Shown piece after piece: positions 40,266-49,681 of a DNA stretch of 64,000 bases. Below the pieces are notes generated by a model, which was not told where the DNA came from, searched no databases, and was given only the letters and a program-made list of their open reading frames with translations. Origin of the DNA: Streptococcus sp. DD12 (GTDB taxonomy: Bacteria; Bacillota; Bacilli; Lactobacillales; Streptococcaceae); the NCBI RefSeq assembly GCF_001578885.1, contig NZ_KQ969495.1, positions 913,123 to 977,122 on the forward strand. Direction: 5' to 3'. The position numbers and the translations under genes are program-made. Each line of letters starts with the position of its first letter. Positions within the stretch are counted from its first letter, which is position 1.

Positions 40266-40295
40266 AAAACCCAAGACTATCGTCTCGGGTTCTTT
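40266..40295. terminator. Third hairpin of the array, terminator of ydbC
   Basis: AAAACCCAAGAC (40266-40277) pairs with GTCTCGGGTTCT across loop TATC. It is a degenerate third copy of the unit's first hairpin, 274 nt after the second, and sits 15-20 nt past the ydbC stop. Confidence 0.7.
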
Positions 40296-40311
40296 ATCCT
40301 ATGAAAAGCAA

Positions 40312-40524
40312 TTAACCTTTAAAAGCGTCCACCAACACTTGAAATTCTTCGTTGGTCAAGGTGATTCCCTTGCCCATTTTTTCATGGTCTGGGCTCCAAG
40401 AGCGGATATCGTACTTGGCCGCTGCCCCGTTGAAACTCACACGATTGAGTTCTTTGGTCCAGCCCTTGTCGTTTTCAGATAGGGTTAGTAAATGTTCTTC
40501 GATTGCAAAGCTAAATTCAGCCAT
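40312..40524 (-). CDS. ydbC: PC4-like ssDNA-binding protein, YdbC family
   Basis: This 70-residue protein has the bacterial PC4/Whirly-type pattern: an N-terminal beta region and then AKYDIRSWSPDHEKMGKGITLTNEEF. Lactococcal YdbC binds single-stranded DNA or RNA as a dimer. It is a single gene with an AGGATGA ribosome-binding site. The stop codon is followed by the repeat array. Confidence 0.9.
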   Translation of the reverse strand: MAEFSFAIEEHLLTLSENDKGWTKELNRVSFNGAAAKYDIRSWSPDHEKMGKGITLTNEEFQVLVDAFKG

Positions 40525-40616
40525 ATATCATCCTCCTACCGGTTTATTCGCTACCGTTTGCAAAAATTTAGGGTTATACGTTATAATTATTTTAACAACT
40601 TATTTGAGAAAAGACG

Positions 40617-40940
40617 ATGAAAAAACTACTTGAACATTTAAAAAAAGATTTGAAGCACTATATTGACCCCAGTCATACCCCGCCCGAAGAAAAAGCCCGT
40701 CTCAAACGCATCGACCGTCAACTGACAACTGCCTTGGAAAACCAGCGCCCCATCCACCTGATTACCGATAAGGGGGCCTTGACGGGAACCATCACGCGCT
40801 ATGATAGCGCCAAAGCGCAACTGGTTCTGAGGGATTTCACTCAAGGTCCCACTCACCTGATTGCCCTTTCTGATATTCAAAAAATTTCCTTTCTGCCCGA
40901 TAGCGTCATCGACTCACAAGAAGAAGCCAAAAAAGACTAG
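40617..40940 (+). CDS. Conserved small cytosolic protein, unknown function
   Basis: The 107-residue protein has a charged helical N-terminus (1-55, MKKLLEHLKKDLKHYI). A beta-rich part follows, ITRYDSAKAQLVLRDFTQGPTHLIALSDIQKI, faintly like the small barrel of YolD proteins. No TM segment is visible. A TATAAT at 40582-40587 precedes it, and the ribosome-binding site is weak (GAGAAAAG). I do not recognise the family. It ends at a terminator shared with ftsX. Confidence 0.75.
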   Translation: MKKLLEHLKKDLKHYIDPSHTPPEEKARLKRIDRQLTTALENQRPIHLITDKGALTGTITRYDSAKAQLVLRDFTQGPTHLIALSDIQKISFLPDSVIDSQEEAKKD

Positions 40941-40974
40941 ACGGCTTTAGCGCTAGACCTTTCTTTCATCACAA

Positions 40975-41008
40975 AAGGCCTTGGACACCTGTCCAAGACC
41001 TCTTTTTT
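40975..41008. terminator. Terminator between the small gene and ftsX
   Basis: AGGCCTTGGAC pairs with GTCCAAGACCT over loop ACCT, followed by TTTTTT on +. The minus side has CCTTTTGTG. Bidirectional. Confidence 0.8.
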
Positions 41009-41924
41009 ATATCTTCAAGAAACGGCTAGTGGAAATCAATGACCCAAAGGCACCAATGATAATCCCAGCGACAAAAATGGCACCTACCGCATAAGGTAGA
41101 AATTGGTTGACTGGATAGAGAGCCAGATTTTGTTCTGCCAAGCCTTTTGCCAGAGATTCATTAGCCAGCAAGTACAAGTAGCTGACGGCTCCAGCTGGCA
41201 AGATAGCCCCAATCAGACCAATCCAAGCCCCTTCAAAGAAGAAAGGTGTCCGGATATAGCCTTTTTTAGCCCCCACCAAACGCATGATTTGGATTTCGCT
41301 CCCCCGTGAAAGGATGGTCATCCGAACGGTGTTGGAAATCAAGAAGATAGCCACCAAAATCAGGACAGCCGTCGCAACCGTACCTCCGACCTGGATGTAG
41401 TTGGCAAAGTTAATCACGTTTTGGGCCGTATCACCACCGTAGTTGGCACTGTCAACCCCATCAAGGGCTTGAATTTGTTTGGTAATGGATTTGGCCTGAT
41501 TAGCCGTTTGGATAGTGACATAATACACATCCTGCAGAGGGTTTTGGTCCCCTTCTAAGGTCGCATAGTCAGAACCAAGCTTGGCTAATTCAGTATCTTT
41601 GCTTGAAAACTCAATACTCTTAACCCCTTGAATGGCTTCAATCTGGTTGTAAACCAAATGGTAGTATGGATTGGCCACCTGATTGCCTGATTCATCAGCA
41701 ACCGTTTCGACGGCATCTGTAGAACCATCCGATAGGAAAACCGCGATACGGATATTGCCAGTCGCCTGTTGTGACAGGTGCTGAGCGTTGATAATCAAGG
41801 ATGCGAACAACCCGACCAAGGTCAAAGTGACCGCAACTGTCGTAATGGCCGCAAAACTCATCCAACCATTACGCCCCAAGCCCTTAAAGGACTCTTTAAT
41901 ATGACGGAAAAAACGTCTAATCAT
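41007..41924 (-). CDS. ftsX: Cell-division ABC transporter permease FtsX
   Basis: The 305-residue membrane protein works with FtsE to activate peptidoglycan hydrolases such as PcsB. It has an N-terminal cytoplasmic part (MIRRFFRHIKESFKGLGRNGWMSFAAI), TM1 and a roughly 120-residue extracellular loop. Three C-terminal TM helices end in the FtsX domain. The start at 41924 overlaps ftsE by 8 nt. A longer reading frame from 42125 only reads through ftsE out of frame. Confidence 0.97.
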   Translation of the reverse strand: MIRRFFRHIKESFKGLGRNGWMSFAAITTVAVTLTLVGLFASLIINAQHLSQQATGNIRIAVFLSDGSTDAVETVADESGNQVANPYYHLVYNQIEAIQGVKSIEFSSKDTELAKLGSDYATLEGDQNPLQDVYYVTIQTANQAKSITKQIQALDGVDSANYGGDTAQNVINFANYIQVGGTVATAVLILVAIFLISNTVRMTILSRGSEIQIMRLVGAKKGYIRTPFFFEGAWIGLIGAILPAGAVSYLYLLANESLAKGLAEQNLALYPVNQFLPYAVGAIFVAGIIIGAFGSLISTSRFLKI

Positions 41925-42609
41925 GAGATTCGTATCCCCCTTCTTTGGCATCGCGAACAATCTTACCATCGTTGAGTTCGATAACCCGGTGGCGGTAAGC
42001 ATCGACGAGTTGCTTGTTGTGGGTCGCCATGATGATGGTCGTCCCTTCCTTATTGATTTCTTCGAGCAAGTCCATGATTTCGATGGCATTTTCAGGGTCA
42101 AGGTTTCCTGTCGGCTCATCTGCAATCAAGAGCTGTGGCATATTGACCATGGCACGGGCAATAGCGACACGCTGTTGTTCCCCCCCTGACAATTGGTTCG
42201 GGAAAGATTTGGCCTTAGCTGTCAGACCAACCATGTCCAAGACTTCGGCAACGCGTTTTTTGATGTGACGCGGTTTGACACCGATAACTTCCATCGCATA
42301 GGCAACATTTTCAAAGACGGTCTTACGTGGCAAGAGCTTGTAATCTTGAAAGACCACGCCTACGCTACGGCGCAAGAGGGGAACTTCACGCCGGCGCAAT
42401 TTAGACAAGTTGTACTTGCCGACATAGAGTTGGCCACGTGTCACCGCTTCTTCATGGTAGAGCATTTTAATGAAAGAGGATTTCCCTGCTCCAGAATGCC
42501 CAATCAAATAGACAAATTCGCCTTCTTCAATTTCGACATTGACCCCACGCAGGGCCGATACATTGTTTTTATACTTCTTACTGACATTAGTCATTTCAAT
42601 CAATGCCAT
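41917..42609 (-). CDS. ftsE: Cell-division ATPase FtsE
   Basis: The 230-residue ABC ATPase has Walker A GHSGAGKSS (about 37-45), Q-loop VFQDYKLLP, signature LSGGEQQRV and Walker B LLIADEPTGNLD. It drives conformational change in FtsX. The gene lies 10 nt after prfB. Confidence 0.98.
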   Translation of the reverse strand: MALIEMTNVSKKYKNNVSALRGVNVEIEEGEFVYLIGHSGAGKSSFIKMLYHEEAVTRGQLYVGKYNLSKLRRREVPLLRRSVGVVFQDYKLLPRKTVFENVAYAMEVIGVKPRHIKKRVAEVLDMVGLTAKAKSFPNQLSGGEQQRVAIARAMVNMPQLLIADEPTGNLDPENAIEIMDLLEEINKEGTTIIMATHNKQLVDAYRHRVIELNDGKIVRDAKEGGYESHD

Positions 42610-42619
42610 GCAATTCTCC

Positions 42620-43718
42620 TTAATCTTCTAGACGCCATTTGAGGTAGGCGTCGATAAATCCGTCCAAGTCACCGTCCATGACCTTATCCACCTGAGCGAC
42701 TTCATAGCCTGTCCGGTGGTCCTTGACCATGGTATAAGGGGTAAAGACATAAGAACGAATCTGGCTCCCCCAGGTGATTTCCTTTTTGTCACCCTTGAGC
42801 GCATTGACTTCCTCAGCCTTTTTCTCCTGCTCCATCTGGTAGAGTTTGGCCTGCAACATTTTCATCGCCCGGTCCCGGTTACCATACTGGGTCCGGTCAA
42901 CTGTAGAAGCCACCACAATACCAGTCGGAATGTGCGTCAAGCGCACCCCAGTGGAAACCTTGTTGACATTTTGCCCTCCGGCTCCCCCTGAACGAAAGGT
43001 ATCCATCTTGATGTCGTCATCACGGATGTCGACCTCGATGCTGTCATCTAGCTCAGGCATAACTTCGACTGACGTAAAGGACGTGTGACGCCGTTTGGCC
43101 GAATCAAAGGGAGAAATCCGCACCAAACGGTGGACCCCCATCTCTGACTTGAGCAATCCATAGGCATTGGTCCCTTCAAAGGACAGGGTCACACTCTTAA
43201 TCCCGGCTTCATCACCGGCCTGATAATCCAGAACTTCCACCTTAAAGCCGTGGGCATTCCCAAAACGCGTATACATGCGTAGGAGCATATCTCCCCAGTC
43301 TTGGGCTTCTGTCCCTCCAGAACCTGGATGGATTTCCAAAATCGCATTGTGGCTGTCATAGGGGTCTGACAAGAGCAAGGTCATCTCATACTGGGACATG
43401 ATTTGTTCAAGCTCTGTCAGATTTTCTTCTAATTCTACCTTGCTATCTGCGTCTTCACTGGCAAATTCCAAGAGCACTTCCGCATCTTCTAGCATGGTTT
43501 CCATCTTATGGAAGGTTTCGTAAGTTTGTTTTAGGTCATTTAACTCCTGCGAAGTCTTTTGAGCCTTTACGCTGTCATTCCAAAAATCGGGATGGGTCAT
43601 CTCGTTTTCCAACTGGGCGATAGACTCTTCAAGTTCTTCTAAGTCAAAGTGACCTCCTGAAGCTGGTTAGCTTCACGGTGAGTGCGTCAATGAGCTGACG
43701 CATTTCAGAAATATCCAT
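42620..43718 (-). CDS. prfB: Peptide chain release factor 2, with +1 programmed frameshift
   Basis: RF2 terminates at UGA and UAA. The coding sequence starts at ATG 43718 ([18 protein letters not shown]), reads 24 codons, then meets TGA at 43646-43644 in CTT-TGA-C. An internal AGGAGG lies just before the CTT. A +1 slip skips the T and continues GAC (LDLEELEES...) into the long frame, giving about 365 residues. The stop-codon recognition tripeptide SPF (VRISPFDSA) and the catalytic GGQ ([11 protein letters not shown]) are visible. The frameshift provides autoregulation by RF2 level. It is co-transcribed with ftsE and ftsX. Confidence 0.97.
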
Positions 43719-43820
43719 GATTTACCTCATTTCTTTAGTGCTATCATTGTAACATAGACCGGAAAAACTTTCAAAATTCCCGACGAGGGCTCTCAAAACA
43801 GCCTTGTTTTCCTGTTTTTT

Positions 43821-43829
43821 TGCTACAAT
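43821..43829 (+). promoter_or_regulatory. Extended -10 promoter of the phosphoesterase, near-leaderless
   Basis: TGCTACAAT (TG-N-TACAAT), hexamer 43824-43829, with AAAACC before the ATG at 43836. No room for a Shine-Dalgarno. Confidence 0.6.
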
Positions 43830-43835
43830 AAAACC

Positions 43836-44693
43836 ATGACTAGACTTTGCCTGATGAGCGACCTGCACATCGACCTCAACCATTTCGGCCCCTTTGAGCT
43901 AGAAACACTGCTTTTTGTCCTCAAAAGAGAAGCTATCGACCACCTGCACATCGCAGGGGATTTGGCCAACCATTTTGACCAAGACGCCGTCCCCTTCATC
44001 GAAGAACTCAGACGGCAACTGACGGTGACCTATAACCTGGGAAACCACGACATGTTAGACCTCACCGAGGAAACGATACAGGCCCAGGATTTTCAAATTC
44101 ATGACATTGGCCAGCGCAAACTCTTGGCCTTTCAAGGCTGGTACGACTATTCCTTTAACCCGGAAAAGAGCGCCGACAAACACCAGCGCTTCAAGCAAAC
44201 GTTCTGGTTTGACCGACGGCTCAAACGCCCCCTCAGCGACCCAGACATTACCCGGCATAGTCTGGAAAGGTTAGAAAAGATACTGACAAACCTTGACCAA
44301 GTCCCGCTAGTGGCCATGCATTTTGTCCCCCACCAAAACTTCACCATGACCCACCCCAAATTTACACCTTTTAACGCCTTTTTAGGCAGTCAAAAGTACC
44401 ACCAGATTTTTGTTGACCATCAGGTCACAGATGTCGTCTTTGGTCATGCCCACCGCTCCTACGGCGACCAGACCATAGATGGGGTCACATACCACTCTAG
44501 ACCGCTAGGCTATCTGCGCGAATGGGATTTAACCATTGATTTTGTCAATGACCACCCCGAGTACAACCCGACAGGCAGCTGGAACCTCAGTAAACGTTAC
44601 AATGCTGTCAAAAAGTTGCCTGAATTTCAGGCCTATAAACGCCAGCACCTCGCCCAAGAATTTCGCAACTCCATGACCATCTTTGAGTGCTGA
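43836..44693 (+). CDS. Calcineurin-like metallophosphoesterase
   Basis: The 285-residue protein has the di-metal motifs LMSDLHIDL (D-x-H), HIAGDLANHF (GD), YNLGNHDM (GNHD), a VAMHFVPH histidine and VFGHAHRS (GHxH). These are complete, so an active phosphoesterase is expected, but the substrate is unknown. The start codon lies 6 nt after the -10 and no ribosome-binding site is visible. It is a single gene followed by a terminator. Confidence 0.92.
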   Translation: MTRLCLMSDLHIDLNHFGPFELETLLFVLKREAIDHLHIAGDLANHFDQDAVPFIEELRRQLTVTYNLGNHDMLDLTEETIQAQDFQIHDIGQRKLLAFQGWYDYSFNPEKSADKHQRFKQTFWFDRRLKRPLSDPDITRHSLERLEKILTNLDQVPLVAMHFVPHQNFTMTHPKFTPFNAFLGSQKYHQIFVDHQVTDVVFGHAHRSYGDQTIDGVTYHSRPLGYLREWDLTIDFVNDHPEYNPTGSWNLSKRYNAVKKLPEFQAYKRQHLAQEFRNSMTIFEC

Positions 44694-44781
44694 TAAAAAA
44701 TGAAAAGTTAGAACCCATGCAGTTCCTGACTTCTCTAATGACACGATTTCTAGAAAGTTTGCACCAATAAAAGACCAAACA

Positions 44782-44811
44782 AAAAACTTAGAACAAGCGT
44801 TCTAAGTTTTT
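44782..44811. terminator. Terminator of the serine-rich adhesin gene
   Basis: A 13-bp perfect stem AAAAACTTAGAAC/GTTCTAAGTTTTT with loop AAGC, 12 nt beyond the adhesin stop. It is symmetric, so it can also end the rightward phosphoesterase transcript. Confidence 0.9.
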
Positions 44812-44823
44812 CGTTTTAAAGAC

Positions 44824-47800
44824 TTAGTCTTCTTTTTTACGGCGTTTTGAGGCCAGAGCTACAGCTCCAGTCATGGCTGCTGCTCCTAGTAGAAGACCTG
44901 CTGCATTGGTAGCTGTTTCACCTGTAGTTGGTAGAGTGCCTGTCACGACACGGCTACCACGGTTGCGACCAGATTGGTCCCATCCATAAATGGTGCGTTT
45001 GCGACCGTTGCGACCGTACTCATCCCACTCGTGCATAGAACTTGATGTCCAGTAGCTGATAGAGTTAGACAAGGAAGTGCTCAAGGACTCTGATTCTGAG
45101 CTGCTCAATGACGCTGACAAGCTTGCAGAAGCACTTTCAGACGCAGAGGCTGAGGCTGAAGCAGATTCAGAAGCTGAAAGTGACGCACTCAGGCTAGCAG
45201 AAGCGGATTGACTTGGCCAAACTGACGTTGACTCAGACTGGCTCAAGGAAGTGCTTAGGCTGGCAGAAGCAGACGCTGAAGCGGATACTGAGGCTGACAC
45301 AGAAGCAGACAAGCTAGCACTCTCACTTTGTGAAGTTGAGACAGATGCGGATTCGCTGGCTGACAAGCTTGCAGAAGCACTTTGTGACAAGGAAACTGAA
45401 GCAGACTCAGATTGACTAACAGACGTTGAAACTGAAGCAGATGCTGACTGACTCAGTGAAACTGAAGCAGATTCTGATTGACTCACGGACACTGAAGCGG
45501 ACGCGGATTCTGATACAGAGGCGCTGACGCTTTGGCTCTCTGATACTGATACGGACGCTGACTCAGACGCGCTCGCTGATGTAGATGCAGATACTGAAGC
45601 ACTTGCACTTTGGCTTTCTGATACTGAGCTTGATACGGATTGGCTGACAGAAGTTGACAGGGATTCTGACGCACTTACTGACGCTGAGGTTGACTCAGAT
45701 TGACTGACAGAAACAGAGGCTGATTCAGACGCACTCACTGAGACTGAAGCGGACTCAGATTGACTGACAGACGTTGAAACTGAAGCAGATTCTGACTGAC
45801 TCACGGACACTGAAGCAGATTCTGATTGACTCACGGATACTGAAGCAGACGTTGATTCTGATACAGAGGCGCTGACGCTTTGGCTCTCTGATACTGATAC
45901 GGATGCTGACTCAGACGCGCTCGCTGATGTAGATGCAGATACTGAAGCACTTGCGCTTTGGCTTTCTGATACTGAGCTTGATGCGGATTGGCTGACAGAA
46001 GTTGACAGGGATTCTGACGCACTTACTGACGCTGAGGTAGACTCAGATTGACTGACAGAAACAGAGGCTGATTCGGATTGACTCACTGAAACTGAGGCTG
46101 ACTCAGATTGACTCACTGACACTGAAGCGGATTCAGACTGGCTGACTGACGTGCTAGCACTTTCGCTTTCTGACAGAGAAGCTGAAGCAGATTCGGACTG
46201 ACTCACTGAAACTGAAGCAGACTCAGATTGACTCACTGACACTGAAGCAGATTCTGATTGGCTAGCTGACGTGCTAGTGCTTTGGCTTTCTGACAAGCTA
46301 GCACTTTGGCTTTCTGACAAGGAAACTGAAGCAGATTCAGACTGACTCACAGACGTCGAAGCAGATTCTGACTGGCTGACTGACAAGCTTGCGCTTTGGC
46401 TTTGTGACACTGACGTTGACGCTGATTCAGATTGGCTCAAGGATGTTGAAGCTGATTCAGATTGGCTAACTGACAAGCTAGTGCTTTGGCTTTCTGACAA
46501 GGATGCAGACGCTGATTGGCTCAAAGAGGTTGAAGCGGATTCAGACTGGCTGACTGACAGGCTTGCGCTTTGGCTTTGTGACACTGACGTTGACGCTGAT
46601 TCTGATTGGCTCAAGGATGTTGAAGCTGATTCTGATTGGCTGACTGACGCGCTATTGCTTTGGCTTTCTGACAAGGATGCAGACACTGATTGGCTCAAAG
46701 AGGTTGAGGCAGATTCAGACTGGCTGACAGACAGGCTTGCGCTTTGGCTTTGTGACAATGACGTTGACGCTGATTCAGATTGGCTCAAAGAGGTTGAAGC
46801 AGATTCTGATTGGCTGACTGACGCGCTAGTGCTTTGGCTTTCTGACAAGGATGCAGACGCTGATTGACTCAAGGATGTGCTAGCACTTTGCTCTTGGCTC
46901 AAAGAAGTTGAAGAGGACTCACTGAAAGATTCAGACTGTGAGGTTGACTCAGAGGCTGTCATCTTACGGTAGTAGTAGACAACATCTACCGGTGTACGGG
47001 TTCCAGTCGGGATAGAGTAGTTATTTGAGAAACTCTTATATCCCTTAAAGTTTTGGTAAACCGTACCTTGGGCTGGGTCATCATTGATGTAGGAAATACT
47101 ATCAGCATTCATACCATCCCCCTCAGCGGCTACCGAGGCAACAATGACGTTATTGCTATTATTTCCCAAGCCTTGCGGTGTCAGGCTGGCAGCTGGGGCG
47201 CCTGAGAAACGCTTAGGCAGGGTAACTTGAGTGATTGGTCCATCTTTAACATTTTGAACATTATAGGTAACTGTTTCATTGGTATAGTACCAACCGGTGA
47301 TGAGGTTGGTGTAGATACCATTAGACTGGATAAATGGTGAGACTTCCAAATAGTAGTCACCTGTCTTGCTGTAGACTTTGATGGTATCTGTTGAGGCTGG
47401 AATATAGGCTGCCCCCGCCTTCATGACAGGTGTCGTGTAGACCAAGGTGTACTTAGACACATCTGGTGTGCCGACATCTGCAGAGGTAAAGTTATTGATT
47501 TCGCTTGGGTCCAAGACATAGATACGTGTCACGGTTGAGCCATTGGTATCAACGACTTCTGTGATCCGTTTAACATAGTAGTTGTTGGCCCCACCATTAA
47601 GTTCGACATATTGTTGCCCGATACTTCCCAAGGTACCAGTTGGCATTTGCGTATCTGTTGAGGCTGGTACGAGGACATAGCCATCGATAGCACGTACTCC
47701 AGAAGCGGTGTAGTTTTGACCTTCGATACCGGTTTGACTGTATTTACCAAGTTCAGTTTCGGTACCAGTTGGTTTATAGGTGCCACTGGTATAGCCAGAG

Positions 47801-49335
47801 TTGACTTCTTTATAGATGGTGTTTTGGGTTACCAAACGAGATGGCACAGAGGTTTGGACGTTAGGCTTAGACTCACCAACATTTCCTGGATAGTTGACAT
47901 CCATGATTTGTTTTGTCTCATACTCAAGGTTTGAGTTGACAAGGGATAAGGTCACCACGCCTGGTGTCGTGCCACTTGCTGCTTGGTAGTTAAGGCTGTT
48001 GCTGACATCAGAGTTATCGCCAGTGATGTAGCTTGGCAAGGTCTTTTGAGTATCCCCTGCTGCGATAGTCGTCTCATAAACCGCTTCACCAGTTGCTTTG
48101 TTGACGATACGGATGTAGACAGTAGGGTTAGACAAGCTGGTCCCTGTGATGGCTGAACGGTCTACAGAGAGGGTTGCATAGTAACCAAAGGAGGTGTCAT
48201 TTTTGGTAAAGTCCCAGATACCAAAGGTGTAACGGCTAGTATTCGGATCGACAGCATAACCAGATGAACTTGGGGTTGGATCTGTAATAGTTGCCCCATT
48301 CGCATTAGAAATAACTGGTGACATGGTGATACCGCTGGCTGAACTGCTGCTGGTTGCGATCGCATCCAGTTGGGCTACGATAGCTGAGCTACCGTCTGCA
48401 GCCGTACCATTGCCTGTAAAGCCAGCTGCTGTCAGAGCTGCCATCATGTCATCGACAGCTGAACCAAGTTTTTTACGTTGGTCTTCATAAGCTTGAGCAG
48501 TTGCTAGGCTAGCCAACAAAGCATTTGAAGCAGTCACTTGTGCTTGTACTTGAGTGATGCTATTGACCAAAGTGGTCTTAGCGGTGCTATCAGACAAGCT
48601 TGCCGCATATTTGTTGGCAATACCAATCAAAAGCTCGGCTTCAGAAGTGTTTTGGTCCAAAAGGTCTTTGGCATCATCGCTAGAGCTTGTTGTCGCACTT
48701 GATGTTGACGCTGTGGTACTGCTGGCTGAGCTGCTGGTTTCAGAAGCTGTGGCTGTTGACTCTGACGTCGATAATGACAAGGAAGCAGATACTAGTTCTG
48801 ACTCAATCACAGACAGACTTTCTGATGAAGAGGTTGAAGCTGTTAAAGAAGCTTCAAGCGACAGGCTTTCTGATGTTGAGCTTGATTGTGCTTCAGATAG
48901 AGACAGGGATTGAGAGGCTTGCACAGAAGCAGACAGGGACGCTTGGTCAACCGTGTTTTCAGAAGCTGTGGCTGTGCCACCGACAGTAACCGTGTCAGCA
49001 TTGACCAAGGTGTCCGTGCTATCAACACTTGCTGTTGTTGCCGTTTCATCCGCGTGAACGGTTTGGCCGGTTTGGGCCAAGATGGCCCCTCCCCCTGCTA
49101 CGGCTCCTGCCGCTGTCAGGGTCTTGAGCAAGGCATGGCTAGAGGTAGATAAGGTGTTGTCACTAGTTGTTTCAACAGTGACCTTACTTTCTTTGACAAC
49201 ACCGCCCTTGAAGACACGGAAGATATTGAGATAGGAGATAACGGTACGAACCCAGTTCTTACCAGATTTGTGCATTTTGACCCGGGAGGTACGGTTGACC
49301 TCATCAAAGTTTTTATTGAAATGTTTACGACGCAT
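44824..49335 (-). CDS. Serine-rich repeat LPXTG surface adhesin
   Basis: This 1503-residue wall-anchored protein has a long signal peptide (about 1-95) with a KxYKxGKxW-type motif (K20-x-H-KSGK-x-W28) and cleavage near HA95/DE. A first Ser-rich region (about 110-215) is followed by a helical stretch (215-310). A non-repetitive putative binding region (about 330-790) has MucBP-like ends ([10 protein letters not shown]). The second Ser-rich repeat region (about 793-1427) is built on SxSxSQSESAS units. A basic Trp/Gly/Arg segment follows (1430-1467). LPTTGE is at 1468-1473, with a hydrophobic helix and KRRKKED after it. Such proteins are glycosylated and exported by SecA2/SecY2, genes not present in this window. 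The ligand is unknown. Confidence 0.95.
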   Translation of the reverse strand: MRRKHFNKNFDEVNRTSRVKMHKSGKNWVRTVISYLNIFRVFKGGVVKESKVTVETTSDNTLSTSSHALLKTLTAAGAVAGGGAILAQTGQTVHADETATTASVDSTDTLVNADTVTVGGTATASENTVDQASLSASVQASQSLSLSEAQSSSTSESLSLEASLTASTSSSESLSVIESELVSASLSLSTSESTATASETSSSASSTTASTSSATTSSSDDAKDLLDQNTSEAELLIGIANKYAASLSDSTAKTTLVNSITQVQAQVTASNALLASLATAQAYEDQRKKLGSAVDDMMAALTAAGFTGNGTAADGSSAIVAQLDAIATSSSSASGITMSPVISNANGATITDPTPSSSGYAVDPNTSRYTFGIWDFTKNDTSFGYYATLSVDRSAITGTSLSNPTVYIRIVNKATGEAVYETTIAAGDTQKTLPSYITGDNSDVSNSLNYQAASGTTPGVVTLSLVNSNLEYETKQIMDVNYPGNVGESKPNVQTSVPSRLVTQNTIYKEVNSGYTSGTYKPTGTETELGKYSQTGIEGQNYTASGVRAIDGYVLVPASTDTQMPTGTLGSIGQQYVELNGGANNYYVKRITEVVDTNGSTVTRIYVLDPSEINNFTSADVGTPDVSKYTLVYTTPVMKAGAAYIPASTDTIKVYSKTGDYYLEVSPFIQSNGIYTNLITGWYYTNETVTYNVQNVKDGPITQVTLPKRFSGAPAASLTPQGLGNNSNNVIVASVAAEGDGMNADSISYINDDPAQGTVYQNFKGYKSFSNNYSIPTGTRTPVDVVYYYRKMTASESTSQSESFSESSSTSLSQEQSASTSLSQSASASLSESQSTSASVSQSESASTSLSQSESASTSLSQSQSASLSVSQSESASTSLSQSVSASLSESQSNSASVSQSESASTSLSQSESASTSVSQSQSASLSVSQSESASTSLSQSASASLSESQSTSLSVSQSESASTSLSQSESASTSVSQSQSASLSVSQSESASTSVSQSESASVSLSESQSASLSESQSTSTSASQSESASVSVSQSESASVSVSQSESASASLSESESASTSVSQSESASVSVSQSESASVSVSQSESASVSVSQSESTSASVSASESLSTSVSQSASSSVSESQSASASVSASTSASASESASVSVSESQSVSASVSESTSASVSVSQSESASVSVSQSESASVSTSVSQSESASVSVSASESASVSVSQSESTSASVSASESLSTSVSQSVSSSVSESQSASASVSASTSASASESASVSVSESQSVSASVSESASASVSVSQSESASVSLSQSASASVSTSVSQSESASVSLSQSASASLSASESASVSTSQSESASLSASVSASVSASASASASLSTSLSQSESTSVWPSQSASASLSASLSASESASASASASESASASLSASLSSSESESLSTSLSNSISYWTSSSMHEWDEYGRNGRKRTIYGWDQSGRNRGSRVVTGTLPTTGETATNAAGLLLGAAAMTGAVALASKRRKKED
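44990..46960 (-). repeat. Serine-rich repeat DNA of the adhesin
   Basis: Roughly 635 codons of short SAS/SQSE-type repeats, with long internal duplications. One block of the form near 45470-45690 recurs almost intact near 45820-46040. Expect copy-number variation and assembly difficulty here. Confidence 0.85.
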
Positions 49336-49396
49336 AGGAGCCCCTTCTTTACAAAAATATTTTAATATCGTCTGTCTTTAACAAAACGTTAAGACC

Positions 49397-49425
49397 ATTT
49401 TACACACTAGAGCATTTTATGTCAA
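49397..49425 (-). promoter_or_regulatory. Promoter of the adhesin gene
   Basis: On the minus strand TTGACA (49425-49420), a 17-nt spacer and TAAAAT (49402-49397), about 60 nt before the ATG. Confidence 0.85.
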
Positions 49426-49443
49426 TGAATTGCACTTTAAAGA

Positions 49444-49496
49444 TGTAATATTACACAAATGTCACATTATAGCAATATCTTGTCATATTGTGTAAT
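49444..49496 (-). promoter_or_regulatory. Inverted repeats upstream of the adhesin promoter
   Basis: TGTAATATTACA is a perfect 12-bp palindrome at 49444-49455, and ATTACACAA (49450-49458) is mirrored by TTGTGTAAT at 49488-49496. The arrangement upstream of the -35 looks like a regulator binding region, but the regulator is unknown. Confidence 0.45.
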
Positions 49497-49632
49497 CATA
49501 TAGTGTTGTTTTCTTATCTTTTTTTGCAAAGAAGCCTTTTTTTCTCAAAAAAGCTATCATAATCTGCACTTAATTATGACCATAATTACATGAAAAGGGT
49601 TCCAAAAATGTTTGTTTTTGTTTTCTCTTTTT

Positions 49633-49675
49633 AAAAAAATGACAAAGCTCAGAAAAACCTGAGCTTTGTCATTTT
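49633..49675 (-). terminator. Terminator of comEB
   Basis: A 17-bp perfect stem (49636-49652 with 49659-49675) with loop AAAAAC and a T run on the minus strand. Confidence 0.9.
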
Positions 49676-49681
49676 AAACCA

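Larger units (their letters stand above)
39708..40311. other. 604-bp intergenic region with tandem structured repeat
   Basis: No credible gene lies here. The stretch is almost wholly two 274-bp repeat units plus the first part of a third, each starting with a terminator-like hairpin. It lies between the convergent bioY and ydbC. Confidence 0.85.
49336..49681. other. 346-bp regulatory gap between adhesin and comEB
   Basis: Very AT-rich. It contains the adhesin promoter, the inverted repeats above and the comEB terminator, and no gene. Confidence 0.8.

Noticed and set aside
41925..42125. 67-residue N-terminal extension of FtsX
   Set aside because: It only reads ftsE out of frame; the FtsX family start is the ATG at 41924.
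46481..46867. 128-residue + strand ORF rich in [22 protein letters not shown] repeats
   Set aside because: It is the antisense reading of the adhesin's serine repeats, without ribosome-binding site or promoter.
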